Assembly: GCA_037389465.1 (NCBI GenBank)
Contig: JAZARR010000179.1
Span: 1,570,501 to 1,634,500 of the forward strand
Source of the DNA: Baylisascaris procyonis
Taxonomy: Eukaryota > Nematoda > Chromadorea > Rhabditida > Ascarididae
Direction of reading: 5' to 3'
DNA length: 64,000 nucleotides
The position numbers and the translations under genes were made by a program. The notes under the pieces were generated by a model. It was given only the letters and a program-made list of their open reading frames with translations. It did no database searches and was not told the DNA's origin. Below are positions 35,353 to 48,792 of the stretch, piece by piece (position 1 is the first letter of the stretch; the number at the start of each line of letters is the position of its first letter).

Positions 35353-38300
35353 AACGTCGTTTTAAATTCCTGCCATAGCATTCTCAGCATGTAATAATTT
35401 TCACTTTTTCTTTTTGTTCACTGATGAATATTAAAAGTATTAGAACAAATATTTCTTTGATGTGAATATATCTGTGGATATATACCACTATGAAGTATCA
35501 CCGTATCCTTTGCAAGTCTAGTCGATATCATGTACAGTATACGACTATTGGCATCTAGAAAAACTTTTCGAAATTCTGGCCACCAAAATAAAGTAACAAT
35601 AAAATGAATTTCAATGAGTAAGTGAAAAAAACGCAAGTGACAAAGCGAACCGATCCAAACGTTTGCTCTTGTTGTCGTCCATGGAGAAGGAAGGTAGTTC
35701 TAGAGCATATTAAAATCATTCCCTCAGTCTCACTCTTGTTTCTTCCGCTCTTCTCTTCCCATAGCCACCTGTTCCCTCTTCCTTCACTCTTATACCTCTC
35801 TTCTCTTTGAATGGACACCTATAAAGACAGCTCGCTGGTTGGTGTGAATCTTCAATTGCAACCTAGCGATGAACTTGTAACTTGTTGAAATTGCGGGATA
35901 TAAGTACGTATTTCTTGAAGTTCTTGCATTATACTGCCTATTCCAAGCAGCTAGCTTATTCTGGTACTTCACATGACGTTTAAAAGCATGCAACAACAGC
36001 TTTGAATAGGTTTCTTTTAAAAAACAACATAGCTGCTGCCCCTTAGAAAAATAGTTGAGATCGGATCTCGCTCGCGACTGGGATTAACTCAACCGAAATC
36101 GACATCTTCAACCCACCTCAGTATGTTTACATACTAAACGCCACCCGGTAATGGTCTTGATTAGGACAGGAATCAGGTTTAACTCAGGCCGCCTAAGCAG
36201 ATATGGCGACAACTACTCAAGCGTTTCAAACCGGCTGACCTAAAGTGTCTAGAACAAAGATACTTCAAGGTCGAGACATTAAGGTGACAATGAACTTCCT
36301 GTCACCAATATCACTACAAATCCTTTTTCCTCAAATGTTTTTAAATGCACCTCTCGCTGTTGTTTACCTTTAATTTCGATCGTCCGTAAAAATATCAATA
36401 TTGATTTCCTATTCAGCCATCATACATCTTTATTTGCTATCCGGCTTCGAATGTTTTCACTGAATCTCGAATGTTTTTTCAATCTTTCCTATGCTTAATA
36501 TATTTTCTGCTTTCTGAGAAAATAAACAATTTCAACAATGGCTGATGGTACCCACTGATATGACGATTAAGCTTTAAACCGATGAAGCCGACTGGAAACA
36601 GTTGACAAGATTATATGATGCATTATGATCCTCATTGTTGACGTCTTACATCCAATTAAAATAAGGAGACCTCAGTGAAATTTTTGGAGGGTTTGCATTG
36701 TCTGCAGCTGCAAACGAAGACAGCATGATTCAGCTACGCGGTGTGGAGACCCGCTCCCTCGTAATGATTATATGTATCTATAAATGTGAAGGCTTGCTTA
36801 CGTGGACAAGTTATCTGCATTTTATAGAAAAAAAAATTCGAACTTTCACGAAACACCACTAGGGCTGCAAAAATTTCCATCTCATCCTAAGCTAAACCCA
36901 TACAGGAAGGATTATAACTCACCATACCATTCGACTGTCCTTCCTTTGGAAATGCCGCCAACGTCGACAGGCAAATGCCGATTACACTCATTTGCACAGT
37001 TCGGCCACGAAAAATCAATCCGTTCTTACACCCAAATCCAAGCCCCACCATTCTGTTGTCAACTGTATCCAGTCAGGCAAACATTCTTCAACTGTATCAG
37101 CTAATACGTCAGTAATGCTGGACAACTGATCATCACCTGACGCCCTTTCTCGTCCTTTTCCCTTTCCTCATCCCCTTCCTTGCCGTTTGAAATTAGCGAC
37201 CAAGACGCAGACCTATGCAATGTGGAGCCGAGAGTTGATACAAATAATTACAGCAGTGTTACTCTGCCAGTCTCACAGGAAAATGGTTTTACTTTGTGAA
37301 AAAAAACCGACTCAGTAGCAGGGGTCTCTTCCTTTCGGAGGACGCTTTCATAATCTCTGGATTCGAGAATCCTTCGAAGGATTCTTGATTCCTTACCGCT
37401 GGTATACTATTGCAGGGCTGAGTGAGGAAAAAGCACATATTCGGGCGGGATGATATTTAATTCAAAGCAGGTTTATAAAGAGATGATCTGAAAACGGCTT
37501 TTATTAATTTACTTCACGAGATCATCTCTGCTATTTTTGCCATAAATCGCAAGGCTCATCAACACAAACTTTGAATCCAATGGTCGATAAACTAACCCTT
37601 TGATAGAAATGGCTCACTGCGCAACAATGCCATCGTTACCTCCACTTTGGACAGGCAATAGAACGTTTGAAGCAAGAGAAATGCCAAAGTAGCATGGTAT
37701 TTCATTGGCATGAGTGAAAATGCACAGCAGCGTGCACTTGTCAGCGTCAATGTGGATATTGAATTATTGAATTATTATTTGAATGAAAATGCCGTGCAGC
37801 TGGAATTGCATCATCGGAGTTAGCATTCGTCTCATAAATGTTGTGGTTGATAACACTCATGCCACTGTAATAATTGCTCGACAATTTTTGTTTGAAAGAT
37901 GCCAATTATGGCACGTATGGCACCACTCATATAAATAGTCAACGCATGCCGTGTTCCTACACGAACGAATTGATGTGTCACGTCGTTAGCATGCGAACAC
38001 CTAAAGAACGATCACATATCAATTGCCCTATCGCAAGATATAGTTTAGCCTACTCATATAATCATCGAGGTTATCACTTGAGGGCAATGCCACTCTTCTC
38101 TTCGCAAAATCTAAGCGGCGCGTTTCACTCGCCTTTCGAAGCCTTCCATTAGCAAGTGCGTGGTGATGTCTTCACTCCATTATTTCCTTCATCGCTAACT
38201 TAGTCACAATATGCTCCTATATTTTTCTAAATTGGTGTCTATTTCGCGTTTTGTTCGATTGTGAATAACTTTTGCTGGATATCGTTACTATTCACATGGC

Positions 38301-38389
38301 CTAACCATTCATTCGTTTTGAGAGAAACTAATGTTTTACAAGACAAAATCTGTTTTGTGTTTATGAAACTCCATCCTTTGTCATTTTTT
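35353..38389. other. no gene; 3' flank of MESH1-A and spacer between duplicated units
   Basis: The first 1.7 kb are duplicated in unit B. From about 37100 to 38390 the sequence is single-copy. Open frames at 36802-37104 and 37874-38152 lack motifs. A pyrimidine-rich tract is at 35726-35810. Confidence 0.6.
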
Positions 38390-38573
38390 TGACACCATCA
38401 AGTGTCATTTTGAAGTAAGAAAATGAAAGGATCTTTTGAAATAGGGGTTTAATATTTTCATCATAATATTTTATTTGTTCTGATTTTTTTTAATAAAAAA
38501 TAGAAAGCTTTATTCCAAAAACTTTTCTTTTCTGAACTCGAGATGTCATTTGTATTATTTTAATACGCTTGTG

Positions 38574-38750
38574 TAAATTTGCTCAGTGAGATTGCATAAG
38601 AAATAAACTTTGCAAGCTTCTTTTGCAAAAGTGCAATAATATGCAATGCAAAAGTGCATTATAGCAACTTAATGTGTGCTCATGCAGACTTATTGTGTCT
38701 ACATCAGTCTGTTTCTTAAACAGTTTCAACTTTTGAACCAACGGTGTCAG
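38574..38750 (+). promoter_or_regulatory. 177-base block, copy B, identical to copy A
   Basis: Exact copy of 31945-32121, 299 bases before the MESH1-B ATG. The first mismatch after it is CAG-A against CAG-G. Contains the same palindrome and hairpins. Confidence 0.6.
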
Positions 38751-39048
38751 AGTTATTAAATTTTATATGTAAAATGTACACTAGAAGATGACCTTCTACA
38801 GCGCAGTTCACTTTGATGCAATAAAGCTTAAATAATCCATGAAAATCATTTTAATTTTTCATTTTAATTCGAATTTCAGTTCTCAAGCATTTCAAATTTC
38901 CAACTGGCTGTCAATAAATGGTCACGATATCTATACACCACCTTGAACGATGCAATATACTGCTTTGAGCTTTGAAACTACTGTAGGCAACATAGAGGTT
39001 GCTCGTCAACATTCCGTTTTTTCACCTCAAATATTCCTCATTTTCAGA

Positions 39049-41901
39049 ATGGCTGAAGGTGGTTCTCCTCCGGAAAAAGTTGTATCTCCTCCAGCTTACT
39101 ACGATATTATTGAGGGCGAGAAAAACAATGATAGTATCTACCCAGGAATGGCAGAAGAGAAAAGCATCGAGAACCTAAAGCTGACGGATTCTGAAGAGAA
39201 TAACGGACCATTGCCTGAGGAGAGGGCCATTGATAGTCCGCTGTGTGATATGGCTCTCGTCATGAAAGCGGCAGATCTAGCTGCTAGAAGGCATAGATAT
39301 CAACGAAGAGCGGATCCAGCACGGACTCCGTTTATCAACCATCCAATCGGTGAGCGCGATTTTGCACTTTGCATTTGCAGGAATTCCAGTTATGTCGGAA
39401 CTATTGTAATTACTAGGGATGGGCGATCAACTCTTGTTACTTATTGTGCTAAATAGAAAGCGACCTTCAGGCGATGAGTGTAAGGCAGGTTTATAAGTTG
39501 GGGAAGAATATAATAACGCGAGTGAATGAAGAATTAAAAGTGGGAATAGCTCCCATAGCTCCAAAGAGAAAATCATCGGGCGTCTCATCGATTATAATCG
39601 GTCACTCTACTGCTATTTTAGAGGAACTTCTCAGACCGGAATCTTTAAGTACCTACAATCTTTTTTTGTTATTCATTCACTTGTTTTCTCTGTATCTGTT
39701 CTATCTTCCAATATGGCTTCTTTGGGTTCTGTTAGTTTTGTTACTGCAGCAATTGGACAAATTGTAAGCCAATATAACGAACTCCAAAAAACTTTTTTCT
39801 GAGATTGTACAACAATTATGCTCAATTTTTACATAAGATTCCGTGAATCACTCTCCGCACAACTTCCAGCTTGTTGAGATATCATCACAGCAATGATATA
39901 ACATCTCTGGCAACCGGAAATTGTTCGATGAAACGACATTACGAAGTGGCATAACGCGACACAATTATTTGCAGGTGTTGCATATATTTTAACGAATGAA
40001 GCGAAAGTTTATGACACAGTGACGATACTAGCAGCAATTCTACACGATATCCTTGAAGATACGAAAACGACGTACGTCGAGATTAGGGAGATGTTTGGAT
40101 ATGAGGTACAATTCTTTGAATTCATACTTTCTAGGCTGAGAAGCAATTTTAAGTACGAATACTGCACCACCTCCTTGCTGCTTTCCATCCTTATATCATT
40201 TGCGATTTAGATTAGCGCTTAGCGCCACCTGAGTCCGCCGATGTAATTAAAGGGTTATACATCATTCACACTCCTTCAACCCTACAAGTAAATCAGCGAT
40301 GTTAAGTGTGGTCTACCAGCGTATTTTTTTGAGGATGCCACGCATAGGTATGAGCGCTATTCTTGTCAGGTGATCTCAATTAGATCAACTCAACTCGTTT
40401 ATGGTGGATTTATCTAATGGGTGTTTATACTCATTTTAAAACATATCACTCGTATTACTTCACAAGGAGCACTGTTCTCAGTAGTTATTGCTTATTGAGT
40501 CAATCTTTCGGTTTATATCATTCCCCGACGATTCAGTAGTTTAATTGTTTGAGAGATACATGTTCTTATGCGCTGAAGACCTCGAGGATTTTCCACAAGA
40601 AGTCTCAATCGGTACGTCTTCTCTGAACGATATGTCGATGAGACAAAACGCTGAACAGTGAACATTTAGAAATGATGAATCGACGGAAAATTAACCAATA
40701 ACTAGGATGTTGAAATTTTATTTTTGGTTATCGAGACTGAAATAATACAGTGAATTTCCTAATTTTTGAATTTTTATAAACATTATAAAAGCTGAGGAAT
40801 GTTTGAGATATTAGATTTGAGATAATGATTATTGCATTTTTAGGTTGCTACAATTGTGAGTGAATGCACAATCGACAAATCACAATCACTTGACGCAAGA
40901 AGGAAAACACGAATTGAGAATGCATCAAAACTTTCTCATAAGGTAACATAGTAATCTCCTATTAGATTACTTCCTCATCCAGGATGAACTTTTAAAGCAG
41001 TATAATGATTTGAAGCGATTATTGCGAAGGTAGACAAACTTTTTATACATTCAATATTACTTAATAGTTTATGTATGGAATGTGTTCATTTGACATTTAA
41101 AATAACTAACTTTAAATGCTTTGATTCACTTTTAAAATACGTTAAATGTTCATCTTTCAGTATATTAAAGCACTCTAAGTATATTGTAGAGCACTTTTAC
41201 ATTGAGTCACTAAATCGGATTTTCAAATGAAAGCTGTAAGGCTTCGGCAAATTTTTTCCTACCACCATAATGCATGCATTGCATTGTAGCAATCAAAGTG
41301 ATTGATATAGGGTATTTAATTGTTGAAGGAGAATATACGGTAGACGGGAGAGGTACTATATTTAGTTAGGGTGAGGAGAAGCGCTGTAAATAGGATGATA
41401 GGGTTGTTTTGAATACCTTGCAAGGTGACATTACAGTAATGATTCTCAACAAGAGTACTTTTGTTCATTTAAGAATTCCAATGAAATGTGACAATTTTCA
41501 TCAGTTATGCACAAAGTATGCATTCCTAAACGCTCAGTACCTTAGATGATTGACAAGAACAACCCCATGGCGTAAAATTAATTCCGCTATTAAGTGTTTT
41601 TGCTATCTAATCGATCATAAGTGATTAGACCACCCATTATGGCTATGCAACAGATGACCGTCAAGTTAGACTGCGACAAAATTTCAACCGCATTAAACGT
41701 AACGTTTAGGCGAAGCTAGTCGAATTAGCCGACAAATTGTACAATATGCGCGATATCGAACGAGTGATGCCAGTTTGCTGGAATGCCCGTCGTAAAAAAG
41801 AACACTTTGAATGGGCAAGGGATTATGTCGCCGAGATGAAAGGAACAAATGAAGCGCTTGAAGTGGCCATCGATAAGATTATCAACAGGAACCTCAATTG
41901 A
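39049..41901 (+). CDS. HDDC3: MESH1 (HD-domain ppGpp/NADPH hydrolase), copy B
   Basis: Same role and architecture as copy A. Exons 39049-39349, 39975-40105, 40844-40942, 41710-41901, with the same lengths and phases as copy A; 240 residues. It is intact: [16 protein letters not shown] and [12 protein letters not shown] are unchanged at the catalytic residues, as is PPAY at 14-17. About 40 residues differ, half of them in the N-terminal extension (for example SDIFPGEQ against YDIIEGEK). Differences in the core include NGHH to NARR, GW to CW after RVMPV, and EYFKW to EHFEW, all near the C-terminal substrate-facing segment. By eye exon 1 differs at 38 of 301 bases, exon 2 at about 10 of 131 and exon 4 at about 20 of 192. 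Conserved catalysis with drifting surface suggests two working paralogues. Confidence 0.97.
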
Positions 41902-44900
41902 TACGTCATTTTAAACCCCCGCCGTAGAATTCCCAACTGCGTTATTTTTTGTTTCCTCGCTTATGAATATTGAAAGATGCGGAACAAGAATTAATTTGAG
42001 TTAATGTGTTTGCGCGCACATACCGCTGGAAGGCACGGTTTTTTCCCAGTGGATACCATTGACGGTATGCGACCACAAGGAATTCGTCGAAGTTTTTCAA
42101 AATCCTTTTCACTAAAATATAGTAATGGTAAAACTAATTCAGGCGAGTAAGTGAACAAAATTCCATTAAGCTTAGTCTTGGATTATACCTTATCTGGGCA
42201 ATGGTTACAACTGGATAGGGATCAGGCTTGACTTAGGCCACCTAAGGAGGTGCTATGACAAGAAGCACATAAAAAGCCGCAAAACAGCTGCCCTAAAATG
42301 TGGAGAACAAAGATGCTTCAAGGTGGAGACATTAAGATGGAGACATTGCGCTTCCTGTCACCAATATGAGAAAGGTCCGTGCCTTTGTGCCTTTCGCTGT
42401 TGTTTATTTCTTGATCGTTCATAAATACCCATACATATTTCTTGTTCACCCATTGTAAATATTCGTATGATATTCAATCAACAATATTTTCATTGGATCT
42501 CGAGTGGTTTTTCAGTGGTTTCTTATGCTTAGCATGTTTTATATTTCCTGGAAAAATAAACAATTTCAGTGATGGCTGATGGCGCTCACTAATCTAGCGA
42601 TTGAACTTTGAAGTGGATAAACAGCTTGGCTGTTTTAAACTGACCCGGAACACATAAATTATTAAGAGAATATATGATCCATTATAATCCTTGCTGTTTA
42701 GGCCTGATATATTTAAATGGAACTCTTTGAGGCCTTACTGGAGCTTTTTGCGGTCGCCTATAATCAGGGAGACGAGGATTTTCGTTGTTCGCAGCTGCGC
42801 TTAGACGCAGATGAGGGTAGCTGGATACGGCTGCGGAGAGGGGGTCGGATCTTTCAAAACGACGGTTTACCTGTAGATGTAAGGGCTTACTTACGCGGAC
42901 AAATTTCCTTGGTCTCGCAAGAAAAAAAATCAAACTTTCGCGAAACTTCACTAAGGCTTAATAAATTTTCATCTCATGATAAGCCAAACGTGTGCAGGAA
43001 GGCTTTTAACGCACCGTATCTCTTTGACATGCCGCTAACATCGACAAGTAAACTCCGTTATTCGGGCAATTCAGCCACGAAAAATCCGTATGCTTTCAAA
43101 GTCGTCCACATCACAAGAAATCTTTCACATCGCGCATGCTTGCAATGAAAGTCATCTAATATCTCACTCACACTGTTCGTGAACGGTGCCAGATTTAACC
43201 ACGTGGAGTTTTCGAGGATTGCAAGACGGTTACCATAGTGGATAGCAGACTCTTTCGAGGATTTTTTGAGAAAGACTATCAACAACATGCCTCTATCGAC
43301 AAAACGACTACCTTACATGAACACAGTTGTTCTCCCCTCCCCTCTTCAAGGTTAAACAGTATATTCCCCGCTATTCTCTTCTCCCCACTTCAAATCCAAG
43401 AATCCACTTCGACGTCAGAAAAGTATGATGTTATCTTGCAATCTGACTTGCAAACCACAAAAATCAATCGTTCGCCCGAGAACGTTGATTGCTGAAAAAC
43501 GCTGCATTATTCCGCTGAATGTTCAAAATGCCTTAGCCAGCATAAAAGTATTGAATCACTGGATTTCAGGGTGGATGAGGAGCGAGGGTGGAAAGAGGGG
43601 ATACTGCTGAGCCACTATAGGCATTCATTTCCAATTTTCTCAAGAATTTTGCAAATTACCTTTACAAGCAATACCAACAAGGCAACCACGGTATTCAGCG
43701 TTTTAAAGTTTGTATATTGGAAAAGATGAACGATAATAAATACGTGGTCGAGTCAGAGCTGTTTTGGATTAAATTACTTTGTTAAATTTATCCAGTGGGC
43801 CTTGATGAAAATATATTAAAGCTATCGAAAACTTCTCAGAACTAATGCTTAAAGAGAATATCCCAAAGCTCCATACTTCAAAAATTATGGGTTAATTTTG
43901 AGCAGAATTACGGAAAGAGAAGAAGAAACAGTAAAAATATAAATCAATATTTATATGAGATGTGACGCGGTGTCTTGCTTAATATTTAGCTGATAGATGT
44001 GAAAATATGCACTCACCTACTCCAACTGGAAGTGGTAGCACAAGGTTCATAAATTCACACACATCTCAAATGAGATCATTTTTCGAACATTTGAATTTGT
44101 AATTGTCTATTACTTGTCCCAAACCTTGGTCCCCGACTAGTTAGTTGCTCATTCGAACGATCAGAATTCTATCAGTAGAAAAAGGGTTCATAGCCCCAGG
44201 GCTGTCAATGAGAACTTCGGTTACTTGCCTGATACTTAGCGGATAGAATCGTCAAGTCATATTCCTAGTGTTGCCTGACTTTCGCATGTGAGAACGCAGG
44301 TAGCGAAGCCAGGCTAGTGGCATGAGCAAGACATTGTGTCACATTTTATTATTTGTTCATTGACATGATGCGCGATTGACGCGAAGTGAGTATACTGCCG
44401 TGTTCGGTTTGTGATGTATGATGGTGCCATGATTTTGGCACTACTGAAGTTTTGTGGGTTGGCGTTGTCACTGGTAATCATGCCTCTGTTCACGAGAAGG
44501 TGAAGTTGCATAGATTTTTTGGTCCACGTGAGGTACTTTGCTCGGCCGTTTGCGCAGCTTGACGACTTATTGTTGATGGGCACATATTTTGAAGTCACCT
44601 ATTTAAATATTATTTGCAAATGGTGATATTCTTTTCGATCTATCAACGTAATTAAACGCAAATCGTAAATTGAGGCCATTTCATGAGTATATAGTGGTCT
44701 TAAAAGAAGTAGAACAATAATTTCAAGCGGAAGCATGGTACAAAACGCAGTGGCTATCGAGAGGGAACGTCCACGAGATTTTAGAAGTAATCGATATTGC
44801 GATTCCAAAGTAGTGACGAGGAGAGAGGAGAGGGAACAGCGGGGAAGGAAAATGAAGGATAGTTCGCGTATTGCACATTAGCTGAATTCTCGTTGTTGAC

Positions 44901-47900
44901 AGATTGGGTTCCTAATCGGTACCTCGATATCATGCTATGCACCTTTTCGTATCTTTGTCTCAAAAATGCTGTCTTTACACGCTGATTTATGCTGAAATAT
45001 CCTGTCCTTGTCATTCAATCAGTGAGAGTAGACATTCGAATTTCTGGGATGTAGTCAAGACTGTGATTACACAACTTATGGTACTTTTCAGCTCAGCCAT
45101 AACCGTGATCGCATTATTGAGTTGTCGAGTATGACGAACCATAGATGACGATGGACACAGGAGGATGCACTTTGATTGGGTTCGGATAAACATGCAACTG
45201 TGATGGAAAATACGCATTAGCGCAAAACTTTTATAGGAAAAGAGTGGGTTAAAGGATTAGATCAAATGAATTTAGTGATCAAATGGTTTAATGATCAGAT
45301 GATCAAATACTATACCGACCCAACATCACAGGTCTATATTTTCGAAGACGGAAATTAATGTGAAGCTAGCAGGAAAAAAGAGATTTTGAATAAATGCATA
45401 CAGATTTTTTGAAGCCGATTTTTCTTCAAAGTATAAATAAGTAAGCATCCATTCTATAACGCGCTCGTTAACGGAGGCCAAGGCAAATACGAAACAGCCT
45501 GTTAGATCATTGGGCTAGAGAGCTGAGTCACGTACTCTGTGCATGCGATTCGAGTCAACAGTCAAACTTTGTGCCTGCTTCTATATGCCTTTTAAGTTTG
45601 TGTAGGAAAGAGCATTATGACGTCATCTCTTTGCATATGTGTGTTTGCATTTTGTTGTCGCATGTTTTCAACTTGAAGTCCACGAAGTTAGACTTATGAG
45701 CTCGACTTGATCCATGCTATAGTTGACTAATCTCAAGTTGACCCATCAGCTTCGGAAGTTAGATCACTGAGGAAAAAATTCTTTTTCAGTGACCGATTGC
45801 ATTACAGAAGAGCAAATCTTTCGCAAAAGATTTATTTATATGAACGATTCGGTTAGTAGACATGAATGCATTATTTACTACCTTTTTTACTTGAAATTCA
45901 CCTAGCCAGTTATGACTACGCGATAATTTCAATACAACCATTGAATTCGTTCGCGGGCAGTGTAAAAATTCAGAAACACTCTTCGTACGAACGCTTGTCT
46001 TTTTGTCTTTCCGTTTTTGTTCTGTTTCCTTTTGTCTTTTCATGCGCTTATCCTTTTCCTTCGTCTTTTTTTTTCACGCGAATATTGTTCATGCAATTTT
46101 TTCTTGCATTTTTTAGTTGAGCGTAAGCGACATTTTAAGGGATGTTTGTCTGTCGTTGTTGGCCGCAAATCTAAACCGATATCTTTGGCCGATTCTGGCA
46201 GAATTCACCCTCGTTGCCACTAATCATTCCCAGGTTCTGCTTCGAAAAATCGCTAACCTCGCCGTTGTATGACCATCAAAATTTTTTCCCCTACGAATCT
46301 TCCAGGTACAAATGCCGAAAAAGGTGGAACTCTCTCGCAAAATACTAAGTTGATGACAGAGAACGGGTTTCTAAGAGTGTCTGATTTATTATACCCTCAA
46401 TCGTGTTGATTTGCATAAGCAGTTTTGTAACAGCACCCATTACGTTAGTTTGTTGCCTAAAATTGAAAAAAAAAATCACAGCTCGTCATCTGCTGGAGGT
46501 AGGTAAAGGATCCATTAAGCACTTTACTCATTGTCTCGGATAACTGTTAAACCTATGATAGGTAGTAATCTAACAGTACTCAAATCTCGACTCGATGCAC
46601 GAGCACTACATACTTCTCGAGAATCAATTGCACATTTTTCTTTTTCGCATTTGAAACAATGCGAAAAACTTTGACTCACGAAATTGGAACATAAAACCTT
46701 ATAAATTCTCCTGTCGTATAACGGTCTCCCCGATATATCGTAAGTATCGAAATTCTAGGAAGCGATGTCCTCTAAGGAGCCAGGTGGCATTCCCATCCTC
46801 GAAATTTAATGTCTCTAATTTTGCTGTGATTTGATGAGGTTGATAAATGAAAGAGTATCTCTGTTTACAGAATATAGCCGATATTCAAATAACGCACAAC
46901 TTTCGCTTCACTGCAGATATTTCTATGAAACTGATACTAGAAGGTAAGATTGGAAGTAAGATTTGAAAATGACCACGACAACACCGTCACTTCTACCTCG
47001 CCTTCCATTCTGTACATAAATAAGAACGCTAGGACATCTTAGGCGGGGTGAGTCATCACACTTCTTTCTCATAAAACTGACTAGCCGCCGCCTGCGATAG
47101 TCAATTTTTGAAATATTCTATACGGTTGTTAAAATGTTGTTTTTCAATACAATGAACTATCCTGTAAGGAGTATATATACGCTATGCTGCACCTTAAAAA
47201 GCGCTTTGCAACTGGTTCTTTGCGTCGTCTGTTGATGGTGACATCGCCGTTCCGAGAAAAACGAAAAACCACATTACACTCTTCGATTCGATGATTAGCA
47301 TTTGATCTCAATTCTGATTAGGTAAACTTTTTTTAAAAAAAACATTTAAGTCAGCATAATCAGATCACAGTGAAGCAGGGCAAATGAATGAATGAATGAA
47401 AAAAAAAAATAAAACATATGTCAACACAGACAGAGAGCTACCTTGTAGGATGAGTGAACTTGTAAATGGTGACACCAATGCATGAAAAAATTCCAATAAT
47501 AGATAGAAAACAGCGGCTTAACGAGAAATGTTTTCCAAAGAAAGAACACCATCGGCAATACGAATGATTTTTAAAGTTAAACACGCTCTTTACTAAATAT
47601 TCTTTTACTAATTTAAATAATCAGTGGGCTCTTAATAGAGCATCAGGCCTGTAACCCCATAGGGGACCAGGCAATCGTCTTCTCAAAAATTCAAATTTTT
47701 TAAGGCTGGAATTTGTTAAGAAATATGACTCGAAATGTATGTAGGAAATCTAAATGCACAAAACATATGTACATATCTTCTGTGGATTTTCTGAATAGAA
47801 CGTAAACGCTTTATCACATTTTCAGTGCAGTATTTAAAAATGCATTTTTCTCAGTTCTCGCGCACTATCGCTTCCCTCCTCTTTTCATTAATTTTGTAGC

Positions 47901-48792
47901 ATTCGGAAGTTTCATCTATCGCAGTGCTGCTCGTGGATGCACATCGTTCACCCAGTCTATGGCCATAGAGCATTTGTGGTCTCATCATTTTTTCTACTTC
48001 AAAAACAATAGGGAAGGAAACGTGGAAAGGTCATCGTGATTTTTCTCCCTTTTGTCGGATAAACATTTAAAAAATCACCCCAACCTGAAATTTCAACCTG
48101 TCCCCTTCTCCTACAAGATCTGAAACTTAGTTATTCAACGATTATTACAACTGATATGATGGACGATTCAACAAAACAAGGTGTGTGTTCTCAACCACTC
48201 GCATCACTGCGATACATCAACATCATGTTAGTCAACAATTAAAAATTGGCAGATACGAGCGAGAAGGTGTTTTTTTTTTTTGCAGTATCATCGACTTTTC
48301 TCTTATACAATCTTGGCAGAATTGTTTTCGGCGAGTCCATTCGAATACAATGCATTAAACAATAAGCCAAAAGCAAAATAAAAATAAAAAAACATTCCAG
48401 GCAACCTATAAAAATTCAAAAAAAGTTATCGTCATATTTTCTTCAGAAATTTTCCGCATTTTTCAAAACTATCGAAATCCGAGTGCAATATGAAATTTTT
48501 TCGTTTTCAAAAAAGATCAAACAAATAACAACTAGTGCTTAAGTGTCGAGATGCGCGTCCACGATGAATCGCCTCGAGCTATTTTCGGTGCTATTCCAAA
48601 CTTCAATCATAACATCATATTCAGATACGATGAAAACCGATGTTAAGAATCCTTTTCGAACGCAGCAACTATCCACAATTGTTTTTGTTTTTTGTTTTGT
48701 TGAATAAATAAAGCATCGTTGTTTTGAGAGTCGGCTTCCGCTGTTGTGTTGGTTGATACGATGACAAGTTGTCAATTATGCGACAAGCTGCC
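41902..48792. other. intergenic, no gene recognised
   Basis: About 6.9 kb between MESH1-B and the 3' end of the RING gene. The first 1.2 kb belongs to duplication unit B. A G/A tract is at 44808-44860. I checked open frames at 42717-43148, 44314-44598 and 45786-46223 and found no domain motif or consistent splice pattern. Confidence 0.55.

Larger units (their letters stand above)
31800..37100 (+). repeat. tandem segmental duplication, unit A
   Basis: Matches unit B (38390-43130) across 5' flank, MESH1 gene and about 1.7 kb of 3' flank. Matching landmarks: CCATCAAGTG (31808 and 38395), the 177-base block, four exons each, the CTTCCTGTCACCAATAT segment (about 36296 and 42351), and ACTTTC.CGAAAC near 36842 and 42933. 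Introns and flanks contain many indels, so the duplication is not recent. Outer limits are approximate. Confidence 0.88.
38390..43130 (+). repeat. tandem segmental duplication, unit B
   Basis: Direct repeat of unit A, in the same orientation and about 6.1-6.6 kb downstream. The offset shrinks along the unit (6629 at the 177-base block, about 6090 near the 3' end), showing net length changes since duplication. The second unit has lost the AATAAA pair found just after the MESH1-A stop; another AATAAA is at about 42555. Confidence 0.88.

Noticed and set aside
42717..43148. 143-codon open frame in duplication unit B
   Set aside because: The matching region of unit A has indels and stops, and no domain motif is visible.
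44008..44050. Possible first exon MNLVLPLPVGV with donor GTGAGT on the minus strand
   Set aside because: Only 11 codons and no downstream exon to join.
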